Shown: one piece after another, positions 54,143-64,000 of the stretch
Layout: every line of letters begins with the position of its first letter
Position numbering within the stretch: position 1 is the first letter of the stretch
From: Synechococcus sp. WH 7805
GTDB lineage: Bacteria; Cyanobacteriota; Cyanobacteriia; PCC-6307; Cyanobiaceae
NCBI RefSeq assembly: GCF_000153285.1
Contig: NZ_CH724168.1
Location: 703,854-767,853 of the forward strand
Reading direction: 5' to 3'
DNA: 64,000 nt
Made by a program: the position numbers and the translations under genes
The notes under the pieces: model-generated
What the model was told of the DNA's origin: nothing
Seen by the model: the letters and a program-made list of their open reading frames with translations, nothing else
The model's database searches: none

Positions 54143-56770
54143 TCAGGCCTGCATCAGTGTGACCACTTCACGGGTGTTGGTCGAGAGATCAGCTGCCGCC
54201 AGCACAGCCAAGGCGTGTTGGACTGCCGCTTTGCGCTCTTGTCCGTAGGTATGCCAACGGCTGAAGACCTTGGCCAGCCTTGAAGCTGTAATCGGATTCC
54301 TGCCGTCGACCGCGATGATCTGGTGGGCCATGAACCGGTAGCCGCTGCCATCCAGCGCATGAAACACGCTGGGGTTAGCAACAAGCCCACCCAGCACGGC
54401 CCGCACGGAGTTGGGAGCCATCGGATCAAATCGGGGGTGCTGCAGAAGAGCCTCGACGCGCGCGAGTGCATCCGGTCGAGGAGTGGATGCTTCCAACGCA
54501 AACCAGGTATCGAAGATCACCGGGCGGTCCTGCCAGCGGTCATGAAACACCTGGAGCGCTTGCAGACGCTGAGCACAGTCGATCGGCTGAAGGGCTCGCA
54601 GGGCTGCACGGGCGAGGGTCATCGATGGACCACTCACAGCCGCCAGCGCAGCATCGCGCACCCCTTCTTCGCCGGACGCCGACAGCCAGCTCCAGATCAA
54701 AGCGGTGAGCTGCCGATCTCCCTGACCGGCAGGCCATGCCGCATGGAGGGACTCTGCACTGGATGCAAGACGTCGCTGAAGCGCTTCAGCAAGCTGTGAA
54801 CCCAACGTTGCGCGCAGATCACAGGCTGCCTGAAACAGCGCCGGTGGATCGGCCTCATTCTGCAGGGCCTCCAGCTCGGCTCGCCCAGGGAAAGCCAGCA
54901 GTGTGGCGAGAACGGCCGGGTCCTTCTCCCCAGAAGGCGACAGCAGCTGGCTGAGCGCATCCAGCATCCGCCTCTCCAGATGTGAATCGTCACCACCTGA
55001 TGCCCGGGCCAGGAGGAGACGCTTCCAGATCTGCTGCCCCGCATCCCAGCGGGCAAAAGCATCGGAGTCTCCAGCAAACAGAGCAAACAGGTCATCGTCG
55101 TCCTGATCAGCCGTCCAGGTCACCGGAGCTGAAAACTGCCGAAACAGGGACAGCGCGGGAGGATGGGGCGTGCTGGCCAATCCCTCAAGAACGACAGTCT
55201 GCTGATCTTGATCAAGAACAAGCAAGCGCTCATCGCCAGCACGACCATCAGAATTCAGAATTGCCCAGAGAACTGGGATCACGACTGGAAACTTGTCAGG
55301 CTGCCCAGGGGTGGGCGCCGTGGACTGGCGAAACGTCAGCGTCAAACGTCCTGACGTTGCATCCCATTGCCGATCCACCGACACATGGGGAGTTCCGGCC
55401 TGGAGATACCAACGTTTGAATTGCTCGGGCTGAAAATTGAGAGGTGTTCCATCTTCAGTCGCGCCCTCAACAATCGCCGCCACAAAATCCTCCGTTGTGG
55501 CAGCTTCTCCGTCATGACGTTGGAAATACAGACGCATCCCCCGCATGAAGCGCTCGCTCCCCAGAAGGGTTCGCAACATGCGAATCAGCTCAGCACCTTT
55601 CTCGTAGATCGTCGTCGTGTAGAAATTATCGATGGCCTGGTAGGCATCAGGCTTCACCGGGTGGGCTGTGGGCCCGGCATCCTCTCGAAACTGGGTGTTG
55701 CGCAGCATCGCCGCATCCTCAATCCGCTTGAGCGCTGCGGAATGCAGATCGGCCGTGAAGCACTGGTCGCGAAACACGGTGAGACCTTCCTTGAGCGACA
55801 GTTGAAACCAGTCGCGACAGGTGATTCGATTCCCCGACCAATTGTGAAAATATTCGTGGGCGACAACGCTCTCGATGCGTTCAAGTTCACCATCAGTGGC
55901 CGTTTCTGCGTCAGCGAGTACCAGCTTTGAATTGAAGATATTAAGACTCTTGTTCTCCATGGCCCCCATGTTGAAGTGGCGCACCGCAACCGTGTTGAAC
56001 TCATCGAGGTCGTACTCAAGTCCATAGACCTGTTCATCCCACGCCATTGAACGTTTCAGGGATTCCATGGCATGGGCGGTGTAGGGCTCATCTCCCGCCT
56101 CCACATGCAGCCGCAACGTCACGCGACGGCCCGATGAAGTGGTGAAGTGATCTCTGATCTCGCTCAGATCACCGGCAACCAACGCAAAGAGATAGGACGG
56201 TTTTGGGAATGGGTCTTCCCAAACCACGGCGTGACGGCCAGGTGCCTGGGGAATTGGCCCGGCATCGATAGCGTTGCCGTTAGAGAGAAGCACCGGATAA
56301 CGCTCACGATCCGCCTCAATGCGAACTCGGAAGCAACTGAGCACATCCGGACGATCGGGATGGAAGGTGATGCGCCGGAAACCCTCGGCTTCGCATTGGG
56401 TGGTGAGCATGCCACCACTGACGTAGAGCCCCTCGAGCGAACCGTTGGCTGCCGGATCGAGCTTGCACACCGTCGTCACGGTGAAGGGCTGATTCGGCGT
56501 GACGTGAATCTGGAGCGTGTCGACGCCCAAGCTGTAGGCATCAGCCGGGAGAGCATGGCCATCAAGGCTCACTGAGATCAGCTCAAGATCAACACCCTGA
56601 AGAAGTAGAGGTTCGGAGGATTGCAGAACTGGCTCTAGGTGAAGATCAGCCGTCACAAGAACGTCGTGCTGCTGAATGACGACATTCAACTCGGTGTTCG
56701 GAATCTTGAAAGGAAACGGTCGGTAATCCTCTAGACGGACGCTGGGTTGAGGGGAAGGCGTAGTGACCAT
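54143..56770 (-). CDS. pepN: aminopeptidase N (M1 family)
   Basis: An 875-residue zinc aminopeptidase. The exopeptidase motif GAMEN is near residue 267 and the zinc site HEYFHNWSGNRITCRDW near 303, with the third ligand in the following helix (LKEGLTVFRDQ). The C-terminal alpha-solenoid resembles E. coli PepN (870 residues). It removes N-terminal residues from peptides in the cytosol. ATG 56770 (MVTTPSP) is preferred over TTG 56776. Confidence 0.96.
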   Translation of the reverse strand: MVTTPSPQPSVRLEDYRPFPFKIPNTELNVVIQQHDVLVTADLHLEPVLQSSEPLLLQGVDLELISVSLDGHALPADAYSLGVDTLQIHVTPNQPFTVTTVCKLDPAANGSLEGLYVSGGMLTTQCEAEGFRRITFHPDRPDVLSCFRVRIEADRERYPVLLSNGNAIDAGPIPQAPGRHAVVWEDPFPKPSYLFALVAGDLSEIRDHFTTSSGRRVTLRLHVEAGDEPYTAHAMESLKRSMAWDEQVYGLEYDLDEFNTVAVRHFNMGAMENKSLNIFNSKLVLADAETATDGELERIESVVAHEYFHNWSGNRITCRDWFQLSLKEGLTVFRDQCFTADLHSAALKRIEDAAMLRNTQFREDAGPTAHPVKPDAYQAIDNFYTTTIYEKGAELIRMLRTLLGSERFMRGMRLYFQRHDGEAATTEDFVAAIVEGATEDGTPLNFQPEQFKRWYLQAGTPHVSVDRQWDATSGRLTLTFRQSTAPTPGQPDKFPVVIPVLWAILNSDGRAGDERLLVLDQDQQTVVLEGLASTPHPPALSLFRQFSAPVTWTADQDDDDLFALFAGDSDAFARWDAGQQIWKRLLLARASGGDDSHLERRMLDALSQLLSPSGEKDPAVLATLLAFPGRAELEALQNEADPPALFQAACDLRATLGSQLAEALQRRLASSAESLHAAWPAGQGDRQLTALIWSWLSASGEEGVRDAALAAVSGPSMTLARAALRALQPIDCAQRLQALQVFHDRWQDRPVIFDTWFALEASTPRPDALARVEALLQHPRFDPMAPNSVRAVLGGLVANPSVFHALDGSGYRFMAHQIIAVDGRNPITASRLAKVFSRWHTYGQERKAAVQHALAVLAAADLSTNTREVVTLMQA

Positions 56771-56850
56771 GAACAACTCACTCTGGTCAGATCCTGACGC
56801 CCCAGTGTCGAAGGTGACGGGGGTGAAAGCCTCACCCCCAAGTCAATCGA

Positions 56851-57315
56851 TCACTGGCCTGCAGCCCTTTGCTTCTTCAGAGCTTCCTCCACCTTGGTTT
56901 TCACATCGGCTGGCACCTTGTCTGGACAGAACTGAAGTGCTCCAGTGATGATCTGAAACTCAGCACCCGAGAACAACTGCTCATTGGTGAGCTTCTTGTT
57001 GCCCGTGGACGCCACAAGGCCACCGTGGCGACCGTTCAGCAGCTGGACATACGTCGCTGCAGCAATTCCGACAGCCTTCGGGAACTCAACACCCGCTGTC
57101 CTGGCGTTACAGACATAGGAGGAACCCATGCCCCGATAAAGGAAGATGTCAGCATCTGACGCTGGCTTGGTCTGAGGCTTGGCTGCGCCCTGAGCCATCA
57201 CGGCGGGACCGGCCAACATAAAAGACAGAATGGCCAGTGGTGCGGCCATCACGGGACGAAATCGACGGAGTGAAGCCAAGAATCCTGACCAGTAAACGCG
57301 ATCATGTTGCACCAT
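56851..57315 (-). CDS. secreted protein of unknown function
   Basis: A 154-residue exported protein. A long basic N-terminus leads into a hydrophobic signal (MAAPLAILSFMLAGPAVMAQG, given here only as landmarks around residues 23-42), with cleavage probable after AMAQ-like residues. The mature domain contains GSSYVCNARTAG, FPKAVGIAAATYVQLLNGRHGG and a second cysteine in LQFCPDK, allowing one disulfide. A shorter start at ATG 57249 would still give a signal peptide. I know of no demonstrated function. It lies 80 bases upstream of pepN on the same strand. Confidence 0.7.
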   Translation of the reverse strand: MVQHDRVYWSGFLASLRRFRPVMAAPLAILSFMLAGPAVMAQGAAKPQTKPASDADIFLYRGMGSSYVCNARTAGVEFPKAVGIAAATYVQLLNGRHGGLVASTGNKKLTNEQLFSGAEFQIITGALQFCPDKVPADVKTKVEEALKKQRAAGQ

Positions 57316-57368
57316 TTCAAACCATTCTCAACACTCGGACAGGAATGAACGGCAACCGTCCCCCTGAT

Positions 57369-57941
57369 TCAGCCGGGAATGGGTGCGGAAGCATCTTCAA
57401 CGCGGGTTTCGTGGTGGTGCTCGACGATTTCCAGATCTCCTTTCTGCCAGCTGTAGATCGCTCTTGAACGAAAACGGTCTTGATCGATCAGGCGAGTGTA
57501 TTCCTGCACATCCCAGTCGAGGTAATGGGACTCGAAAACAACCTCGTGCTCATCAACCTGACGGATGCGCGTTTTTGATTCCACCTCCTCGAGATAGGCA
57601 CGGCTTCGCTGCAGCTGATGGCCCAGCAAGGTGGCCTCCATAACCCCTTCCTGCTGATACCGGGGTTTTTTGTCGAAAAAGTCGGTGTCATGCTCTGGCC
57701 ACCAACTCATGCGATAGCGAGGCTTGCCGACGCGGGATTCCGCAAAAATTTCCACTCGAATCATCATGTCGAGGAACAAAACTTCCTCGTTTTTGAAGAC
57801 GTACTGACGGCGAGAACGCCAGAGACCCAGATTTCGCGCAAACCAGCGTCGCAAATTGCCATCGAGAGGAACCCTCGGGGAAGCGGGGGATTCCCCGTCT
57901 GGCGGCTGCGCGCCGCGACGTTCGACAGGCAGAAGGGGCAT
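57369..57941 (-). CDS. possible CpcS/CpeS-like phycobiliprotein lyase family protein
   Basis: A 190-residue soluble protein. After a 27-residue proline-rich leader comes NLRRWFARNLGLWRSRRQY, resembling the 'F....GxWxSxRxY' start of lipocalin-like CpcS/CpeS lyases, followed by alternating strands (MSWWPEHDTDFFDKK, FESHYLDWDVQEYTRLI, SRAIYSWQKGDLEIVEHH). The match is a pattern impression, not a proven homology; other lipocalin-like cyanobacterial families fit too. If a lyase, it would attach bilins to phycobiliproteins. It diverges from sasA. Confidence 0.6.
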   Translation of the reverse strand: MPLLPVERRGAQPPDGESPASPRVPLDGNLRRWFARNLGLWRSRRQYVFKNEEVLFLDMMIRVEIFAESRVGKPRYRMSWWPEHDTDFFDKKPRYQQEGVMEATLLGHQLQRSRAYLEEVESKTRIRQVDEHEVVFESHYLDWDVQEYTRLIDQDRFRSRAIYSWQKGDLEIVEHHHETRVEDASAPIPG

Positions 57942-58044
57942 GCTGTGTCCTGGGTGACAACAGTCTGTTCAAATGTGTCTTAGCGGATCTGCCGCTTTTT
58001 GCAAAAACCCATAAGGTGAGGCTCATCTTTGCGAGCATCGCCTG

Positions 58045-59196
58045 GTGGTCGGGTTGGATCCCACACCACGTCAGCAACTAGGCCTTCTTCTTGTTGCAGG
58101 CCGTCATCACCTCTCAAGCGGTGATCTGCGTTCCCTCATCCAGTTTTTGGAACATGAGGATTGTGGCTTTGACGTGACACTTCAGGTCGCTGATCCGATG
58201 CAGCAACCCGAGTTGCTGGAACTTCATCGCCTTGTTGTAACACCAGCGCTCGTCAAGCTTCAGCCTCTTCCGAAGCAGGTCTTTGCCGGTACAAGCATTT
58301 TCCAGCAGTTCAGAGGGTGGGTGCCCCGCTGGCAGCAGGACGAAGTTGTCAGCGGGCTCGGACTCAGCCTCAAGCCGACAGAGCTGGATGGCAGCAGGAC
58401 GCAGCGGGAGCTCCAGCTGGAAGATCAACTCCTTGTGCTGCGTCAGGAGAACGAAACACTGATTGATCGTTTGCAGTCCCAGGAACGGTTGCTGCGAATG
58501 GTGGCTCACGAACTGCGAACACCTCTGACCGCGGCCACCCTCGCCTTGCAGAGCCAACAACTGGGACAAATCGACCTCAATCGCTTCAGGGATGTCTTGA
58601 AGCGACGCCTCGACGAAATTGCCCTGCTGTCGAAGGACCTTCTGGAAGTTGGAAGCACCCGTTGGGAAGCTCTGTTCAATCCGCAGAGGCTTGATCTAGC
58701 CAGCGTGGCTGCTGAGGCGATCCTGGAGCTCGAGAAACTCTGGCTAGGAAGAGACGTCACCATCCATACCGACATTCCAGCCGACCTACCTCTGGTTTAC
58801 GCCGATCAGCGGCGCATGCGCCAGGTGCTTCTGAATCTTCTCGAGAACGCTCTGAAATACACCCAGGACGGCGGAACAATTTCCGTTGCAATGTTGCACC
58901 GCACAAGCCAATGGGTCCAGGTCAGCGTTAGCGACAGCGGTCCAGGAATCCCTGAACAGGAACAGCAACGCATTTTTCTCGATCGGGTCCGTCTTCCGCA
59001 AACCTCTGGGGGAACATCTGGGTTCGGAGTTGGCCTGTCGGTCTGTCGACGCATTGTGGAAGTGCATGGCGGCCGGATCTGGGTCGTCTCCGAACCAGGC
59101 AAGGGAGCTTGCTTCACCTTCAACGTTCCGGTCTGGCAAGGACAGGGTCAGGAAAAAGATTCAACTGTCTTGACGGAGGGTCTGTCGGCCCCGTAA
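58045..59196 (+). CDS. sasA: adaptive-response sensory histidine kinase SasA (circadian output)
   Basis: A 383-residue kinase that reads the KaiC state and phosphorylates RpaA. The N-terminal ~95 residues form a KaiB-like thioredoxin domain ([40 protein letters not shown]); a coiled coil leads to the H-box [15 protein letters not shown] with the histidine near residue 155; then N-box [14 protein letters not shown]1 DSGPGIPE and G2 GFGVGLSVC. No membrane helix, as expected. Start is GTG 58045. Its partner RpaA is not in the window. Confidence 0.94.
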   Translation: MVGLDPTPRQQLGLLLVAGRHHLSSGDLRSLIQFLEHEDCGFDVTLQVADPMQQPELLELHRLVVTPALVKLQPLPKQVFAGTSIFQQFRGWVPRWQQDEVVSGLGLSLKPTELDGSRTQRELQLEDQLLVLRQENETLIDRLQSQERLLRMVAHELRTPLTAATLALQSQQLGQIDLNRFRDVLKRRLDEIALLSKDLLEVGSTRWEALFNPQRLDLASVAAEAILELEKLWLGRDVTIHTDIPADLPLVYADQRRMRQVLLNLLENALKYTQDGGTISVAMLHRTSQWVQVSVSDSGPGIPEQEQQRIFLDRVRLPQTSGGTSGFGVGLSVCRRIVEVHGGRIWVVSEPGKGACFTFNVPVWQGQGQEKDSTVLTEGLSAP

Positions 59197-59237
59197 TTTC
59201 TTTTGGTGATCGGGAGCACACCCGCAATCACGGCCTC

Positions 59238-59310
59238 GCCCCCATCGTCTAGAGGCCTAGGACACCTCCCTTTCACGGAGGCGACAGGGGTTCGAATCCC
59301 CTTGGGGGTA
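59238..59310 (+). tRNA. tRNA-Glu (UUC)
   Basis: A 73-nt tRNA: acceptor GCCCCCA pairs with TGGGGGT (G-U at the end), anticodon loop CTTTCAC gives TTC, and GGGGTTCGAATCCCC is the T arm. Discriminator A; CCA is not encoded. Besides translation, glutamyl-tRNA feeds tetrapyrrole synthesis in cyanobacteria. Confidence 0.97.
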
Positions 59311-59355
59311 TTAATAAAAATCTAAATTATCAATCAAAAAAGAAGTATTCGCTTG

Positions 59356-59889
59356 TTATTTGCGGCGTAAAGCTTCTTTTTCAACAGCTAGAAGGTTGTC
59401 ACTCAGGTCTTGCTTCAAGCGCTGTTCGATCAGAGCCACCGGCATACCCATACATCCTTGAACGGTCAAGTCGTACAGAATCAGAGTGGCATCTGGTACA
59501 GCTTGAAGCCTCCAACAGCCCTCAAAACGGCGGAAATCTCCTCTCAGCATTCGAAACCGAAGCAAACCTTCCGGTCGATGTTCAATTAACTCCAGCTGGA
59601 CTTCAGCAGAAAATTTGAGTCCTAAAAACTGTTGACTTCCCACTTGGGACAGAGTCACCAAGTTGCCCTTCCTGGAAAGCAGGGTGCTGCTTGAGAGATT
59701 GGGAATGAAATCACTCAGACCCTCGTAATCGGTCAGGACCGGCCAGACCTCATCCACCGAAAGAGATGACCGCAATTGAACAGCAAGCCTGCGCACTCCC
59801 TGAGGCAAGCGCTCCATGGTCTGTTCGATTGGGTGGTGCACACCCCGGGATGCTCGCTGGAGAGTCTTCAAGGAGACTTCGATGGTCAA
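59356..59889 (-). CDS. START/SRPBCC-fold (polyketide cyclase-like) protein
   Basis: A 177-residue protein of the Polyketide_cyc/coenzyme Q-binding type: VRRLAVQLRSSLSVDEVWPVLTDYEGLSDFIPNL at the start of the fold, LVTLSQVGSQQFLGLKF, LLRFRMLRGDFRRFEGCWRLQ and a long C-terminal helix (VALIEQRLKQDLSDNLLAVEKEA). It likely binds a hydrophobic ligand such as a quinone or pigment precursor; the ligand is unknown. The listed start is TTG 59889; ATG 59817 is an alternative that removes 24 residues. Divergent from petH over 134 bases. Confidence 0.82.
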   Translation of the reverse strand: MTIEVSLKTLQRASRGVHHPIEQTMERLPQGVRRLAVQLRSSLSVDEVWPVLTDYEGLSDFIPNLSSSTLLSRKGNLVTLSQVGSQQFLGLKFSAEVQLELIEHRPEGLLRFRMLRGDFRRFEGCWRLQAVPDATLILYDLTVQGCMGMPVALIEQRLKQDLSDNLLAVEKEALRRK

Positions 59890-59993
59890 CCTGAGAAAGA
59901 TAACAGCAGAATCTTAATGAAAGTCAGCCAACCGACCAGTGCATTGAGCCGACCCATGACAAAGCGCATGAAAATTCAAGGTCACGCCTATGA

Positions 59994-61184
<1,191 letters not shown>

Positions 61185-61213
61185 GTCCATCCACTGGGAC
61201 TCGAAATGTTGGG

Positions 61214-61238
61214 AGCCCGCTTCACAGCGGGCTTTTTT
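61214..61238 (+). terminator. rho-independent terminator after petH
   Basis: AGCCCGCT (61214-61221) pairs with AGCGGGCT (61226-61233) around a TCAC tetraloop, followed by a run of Ts to 61238. This is a standard intrinsic terminator 29 bases after the petH stop, so zwf must have its own promoter in 61239-61343. Confidence 0.93.
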
Positions 61239-61343
61239 CATGAAATGACGCCGGGACAGCCAGCACCAAAACAGGGCAGGTTGTTCTAAAGCACTGTCAG
61301 GACGGAAATTCCTGGTTAAACCTGCGTCAGAGCGACCTGTGCC

Positions 61344-62867
61344 ATGAGCGCAACGATGACGAACCCACTGAGGGTTGGCCTGCGTCAAGAGCGAGTGATC
61401 GCGCCTCAGTGCCTTGTGATCTTCGGAGCAAGCGGTGACCTCACGCACCGGAAGCTTGTCCCAGCCTTATTCGAACTGTTCCTGCAGAGACGATTGCCAA
61501 GCGAATTCGCTCTTCTGGGATGCGCCCGTCGGCCCTGGAGCGATGAAGAGTTCCGTCAAAAGATGGCCGAGGCCATGGAGAAGACGGTGAACGAGAACCG
61601 CGTGGCATGGGACCAATTCTCAGCTGGAATGTTCTACGAGCCGGTGGATCTGCAGCAGCCTGAGGATCTCGTGAAGCTGGGGCACCGACTCGACAGCATC
61701 GACCGCCTCAGGGCAACACGCAGCAACCGCACGTTCTATTTATCGGTCTCACCGAAGTTCTACGGCAGTGGATGCCGTGCGCTGTCCGATGCCGGCCTGC
61801 TGAAGGATCCCCAGCGCAGCCGGGTGGTGATTGAAAAGCCCTTTGGACGGGACTACGGCAGCGCCCAGGCTCTGAACCGCATCGTTCAAAGCTGTGGTCA
61901 GGAGAACCAGATCTTCCGCATCGACCACTATCTGGGCAAGGAAACAGTCCAGAACATCATGGTTCTGCGTTTCGCCAACACCATTTTCGAACCGATCTGG
62001 AACCGGAATTACATTTCCAGCGTTCAGATCACCGCCGCTGAAACCGTTGGTGTTGAAGAGCGAGCCGGTTATTACGAAACCTCCGGTGCACTGCGCGACA
62101 TGGTGCAGAACCACCTGACGCAAATGCTGGCGATCACCGCCATGGAGACACCCGGGCGGTTCGACCCCGAGGCCATTCGCAGCGAAAAAGCCAAGGTGCT
62201 TCAGGCAGCCCGTCTTGCAGATGAAAAGGAGCCCTGGAACTGCTGTATCCGCGGTCAGTACGGCCCCGGTGGAACCCTGGACAACCCCCTTGCCGGATAC
62301 CGACAGGAACCCGGGGTGGATCCCAACAGCACCACGGAGACCTACGTGGCCATGAAGTTGTTCATCGACAACTGGCGCTGGCAAGGGGTGCCCTTTTATG
62401 TCCGCACGGGCAAGCGGCTGCCGAAACGTCTCAGTGAAGTGGTCCTCACCTTCCGAGAGGCCCCGGTTCACTTATTCGATGCAGCAGGCGGCGGTCCCAC
62501 CGCGAACCAGCTGATTTTGCGCATCCAACCCGACGAGGGCGCTGAATTCCGTTTCGAGGTCAAGTCCCCCGGATCCGGGATGCGCAGCCGCCCTGTTGAG
62601 ATGGAATTCTCTTACGACGAATCCTTCGGTGAACCATCAGACGAGGGTTACGTCCGTCTTCTGGCTGATGCGATGCTCGGCGACCCGACCCTCTTTACAC
62701 GCAGCGATGAAGTGGAAGCGGCCTGGCGCCTCTACACGCCCCTGCTTGAGCTCATCGAAGACAGCCCCTGGCAGCTGCCGATTCATCCCTACGAGTCACG
62801 AACCTGGGGACCCGCTGCTTCGGACGCGCTCATGGCCCGTGATGGCTTGCTCTGGCGCCGTCCCTGA
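61344..62867 (+). CDS. zwf: glucose-6-phosphate dehydrogenase
   Basis: First enzyme of the oxidative pentose phosphate path, the main source of NADPH in the dark. The 507-residue product has the nucleotide motif VIFGASGDLTHRKLVPALFE (about residues 25-44) and the active-site RIDHYLGKETVQN near 192, with the substrate region KLFIDNWRWQGVPFYVRTGKRL around 334. ATG 61344 and ATG 61356 are both possible starts. The cyanobacterial enzyme is redox-regulated through OpcA, whose gene follows 42 bases later. Confidence 0.97.
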   Translation: MSATMTNPLRVGLRQERVIAPQCLVIFGASGDLTHRKLVPALFELFLQRRLPSEFALLGCARRPWSDEEFRQKMAEAMEKTVNENRVAWDQFSAGMFYEPVDLQQPEDLVKLGHRLDSIDRLRATRSNRTFYLSVSPKFYGSGCRALSDAGLLKDPQRSRVVIEKPFGRDYGSAQALNRIVQSCGQENQIFRIDHYLGKETVQNIMVLRFANTIFEPIWNRNYISSVQITAAETVGVEERAGYYETSGALRDMVQNHLTQMLAITAMETPGRFDPEAIRSEKAKVLQAARLADEKEPWNCCIRGQYGPGGTLDNPLAGYRQEPGVDPNSTTETYVAMKLFIDNWRWQGVPFYVRTGKRLPKRLSEVVLTFREAPVHLFDAAGGGPTANQLILRIQPDEGAEFRFEVKSPGSGMRSRPVEMEFSYDESFGEPSDEGYVRLLADAMLGDPTLFTRSDEVEAAWRLYTPLLELIEDSPWQLPIHPYESRTWGPAASDALMARDGLLWRRP

Positions 62868-62909
62868 TTGTTTTTGACAAACACTGAAACCTTGCTAATC
62901 AGCTGAACC

Positions 62910-64000
62910 ATGTCACCCCAGCTCACGCTTCAGACCCCCCTGGAACTCCCCCCCGCAGAGGTCCCCAGCTACCTGGAACAGCTCTGGTCGCGCGACCAAC
63001 CGGCAGGCGTCGGATCCCACACGTTCTGTCTCCTGATCTGGCAACCCTCCTGGGTGGAACAGCAACTGGTCCGAACCGGTCGCCTCGAGGGACCGATCAC
63101 TGGGGTGCAGCGCGCTGCATTGATTCAGGCCGGTCGCCAGGCCATCGTGGATGGAGATCTGCCGTTAAGTACATCCCCGCTCACCGATCCGGTGGCCGCA
63201 TGCCTGAGCAGTCTGGATGGATCCCAGAAGGCCGATGATTTGCGTGGGCAGCACATTGATGCGGCCCTCAGCGCCTTGAGACCGCGGCGACTGATCACTC
63301 TGGCCCCAAGCCTGGATGACCAGCAGGCGTTGGAAACCCTCGTCGCCGCTTACTGCCCTCTCCCTGAAGAAGGGGGTGGAACGGTTGCTTGCGGTGATGT
63401 CGTCGTTCTGCGTGGGGGGAACACAGCCTTGCAGGACGGCCTCTCCATCCTGCAGCCGCTGATGCCTGAGGATCTGCCCTCATGGGTGTGGTGGAACGGA
63501 TCCCTTGATGAGGCGCCCGAACTGCTGATGCAGCTCACTTGCTCTCCGCGGCGCCTGATCATTGACTCGGCACTCGGCGAGCCTGGGTTCTGCCTGAATC
63601 TTCTGGCCACAAGGATCGAAAGCGGACAGGCCGTCAACGACCTCAATTGGCTGAGGCTCGGGAGCTGGCATCAAACGCTGGCCATGGTGTTTGATCCTCC
63701 GACTCGCAGAAATGCCCTCAGCCACGTGGTGCAGCTGGACATCGACGTGGAAGGAGACCATCCGGTTCAGGGTCTTCTGCTGGCTGCATGGATCGCTGAT
63801 CGTCTGGGATGGCACCTGCAGCGCACCCAGCATCACGACGACCACAGCATCAGTGCTGAATTTGTGAGAGCTGATGGCGTGGGAGTACAAATGCGCGTCT
63901 CACCTGTTCCCATGGGACAGCCCAGTATTCATCCAGGCCAGATCGTGGGACTGCGCCTGATCTGCAAACCCGACGACAAGCCTGCGATCTGCGTGATCCT
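62910..64000 (+). CDS. opcA: OxPP cycle protein OpcA (partial, runs off the window)
   Basis: Allosteric assembly factor that activates glucose-6-phosphate dehydrogenase. About 363 residues are present from ATG 62910 and the frame is still open at the window edge. Family-like text includes LPPAEVPSYLEQLW, HTFCLLIWQPSWVEQQL, LPSWVWWNGSLDEAPEL, RLIIDSALGEP and DLNWLRLGSWHQTLAMVFD. The position directly after zwf is typical in cyanobacteria and supports the call. Nothing can be said of the C-terminus. Confidence 0.93.
   Translation, partial: MSPQLTLQTPLELPPAEVPSYLEQLWSRDQPAGVGSHTFCLLIWQPSWVEQQLVRTGRLEGPITGVQRAALIQAGRQAIVDGDLPLSTSPLTDPVAACLSSLDGSQKADDLRGQHIDAALSALRPRRLITLAPSLDDQQALETLVAAYCPLPEEGGGTVACGDVVVLRGGNTALQDGLSILQPLMPEDLPSWVWWNGSLDEAPELLMQLTCSPRRLIIDSALGEPGFCLNLLATRIESGQAVNDLNWLRLGSWHQTLAMVFDPPTRRNALSHVVQLDIDVEGDHPVQGLLLAAWIADRLGWHLQRTQHHDDHSISAEFVRADGVGVQMRVSPVPMGQPSIHPGQIVGLRLICKPDDKPAICVI

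Overview
The window looks like the chromosome of a marine cyanobacterium of the Synechococcus group (sub-cluster 5 type), GC-rich and very compact. The evidence is an FNR carrying a CpcD-like phycobilisome linker domain (petH), an F420-dehydrogenase-beta-type 8-vinyl reductase (bciB, absent from Prochlorococcus, which keeps divinyl chlorophyll), a PsbP-like lipoprotein, SasA with its KaiB-like sensor domain, a group 2 sigma factor, B12-dependent class II ribonucleotide reductase, and a zwf-opcA pair. This assignment is inferred from gene content; no database search was run.

Layout. 1-4.8 kb: a methyltransferase-prfC pair (minus, prfC cut by the window edge), nrdJ with its terminator, tRNA-Ser(UGA) and a 46-residue membrane peptide. 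4.9-14.9 kb: a small Nif11-like protein facing a plus-strand operon of metallophosphatase, recC, recB, recD and a cupin, all coupled by short overlaps. 15-18.1 kb: DEAD-box RNA helicase, a small secreted protein, a glycine-rich RRM protein and two small minus-strand genes. 18.2-25.8 kb: ABC exporter, CPA2 antiporter with universal-stress-type tail, LytR/CpsA/Psr protein, a decayed HlyD-type adaptor gene, psbP-like, recR (apparently with a CTG start) and lipA. 25.8-32.3 kb: a seven-gene minus-strand unit, read lysA, cdaA (c-di-AMP synthase), uppS, bioB, trhO, a GST-DUF952 fusion and an unknown gene. 32.4-38.2 kb: rimI, clpC, an iron-type alcohol dehydrogenase, an alpha/beta hydrolase and a DUF2993 protein. 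38.2-43 kb: cdsA and a PLP decarboxylase (minus), then an ABC1-family kinase and a membrane protein (plus). 43-47.6 kb: group 2 sigma factor (minus), a phosphate-type two-component pair, an RsuA/RluB pseudouridine synthase and a RodZ-like protein. 47.6-54 kb: malQ and bciB (minus), a second, diverged LCP protein, an unknown BioD-like protein, prs and a secreted glycoside-hydrolase-like protein. 54-64 kb: pepN, a secreted protein, a possible CpcS-like lyase, sasA, tRNA-Glu(UUC), a START-like protein, petH with terminator, zwf and opcA (cut by the window edge).

Almost all of the window is housekeeping: recombination and repair (recCBD, recR), cofactors (lipA, bioB, bciB), envelope precursors (uppS, cdsA, lysA, LCP proteins), reductant supply (petH, zwf, opcA) and signalling (sasA, the PhoB/PhoR-type pair, sigma factor, c-di-AMP). 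I saw no insertion sequence, CRISPR array, prophage or attachment site. The most unusual items are the decayed HlyD-type secretion gene, the GST-DUF952 fusion, the LCP protein lacking its usual arginine, the CTG start of recR, the inverted repeat at the sigma-factor start codon and a recurring pattern of convergent genes that overlap at their 3' ends. I do not see a clearly new multi-gene system.
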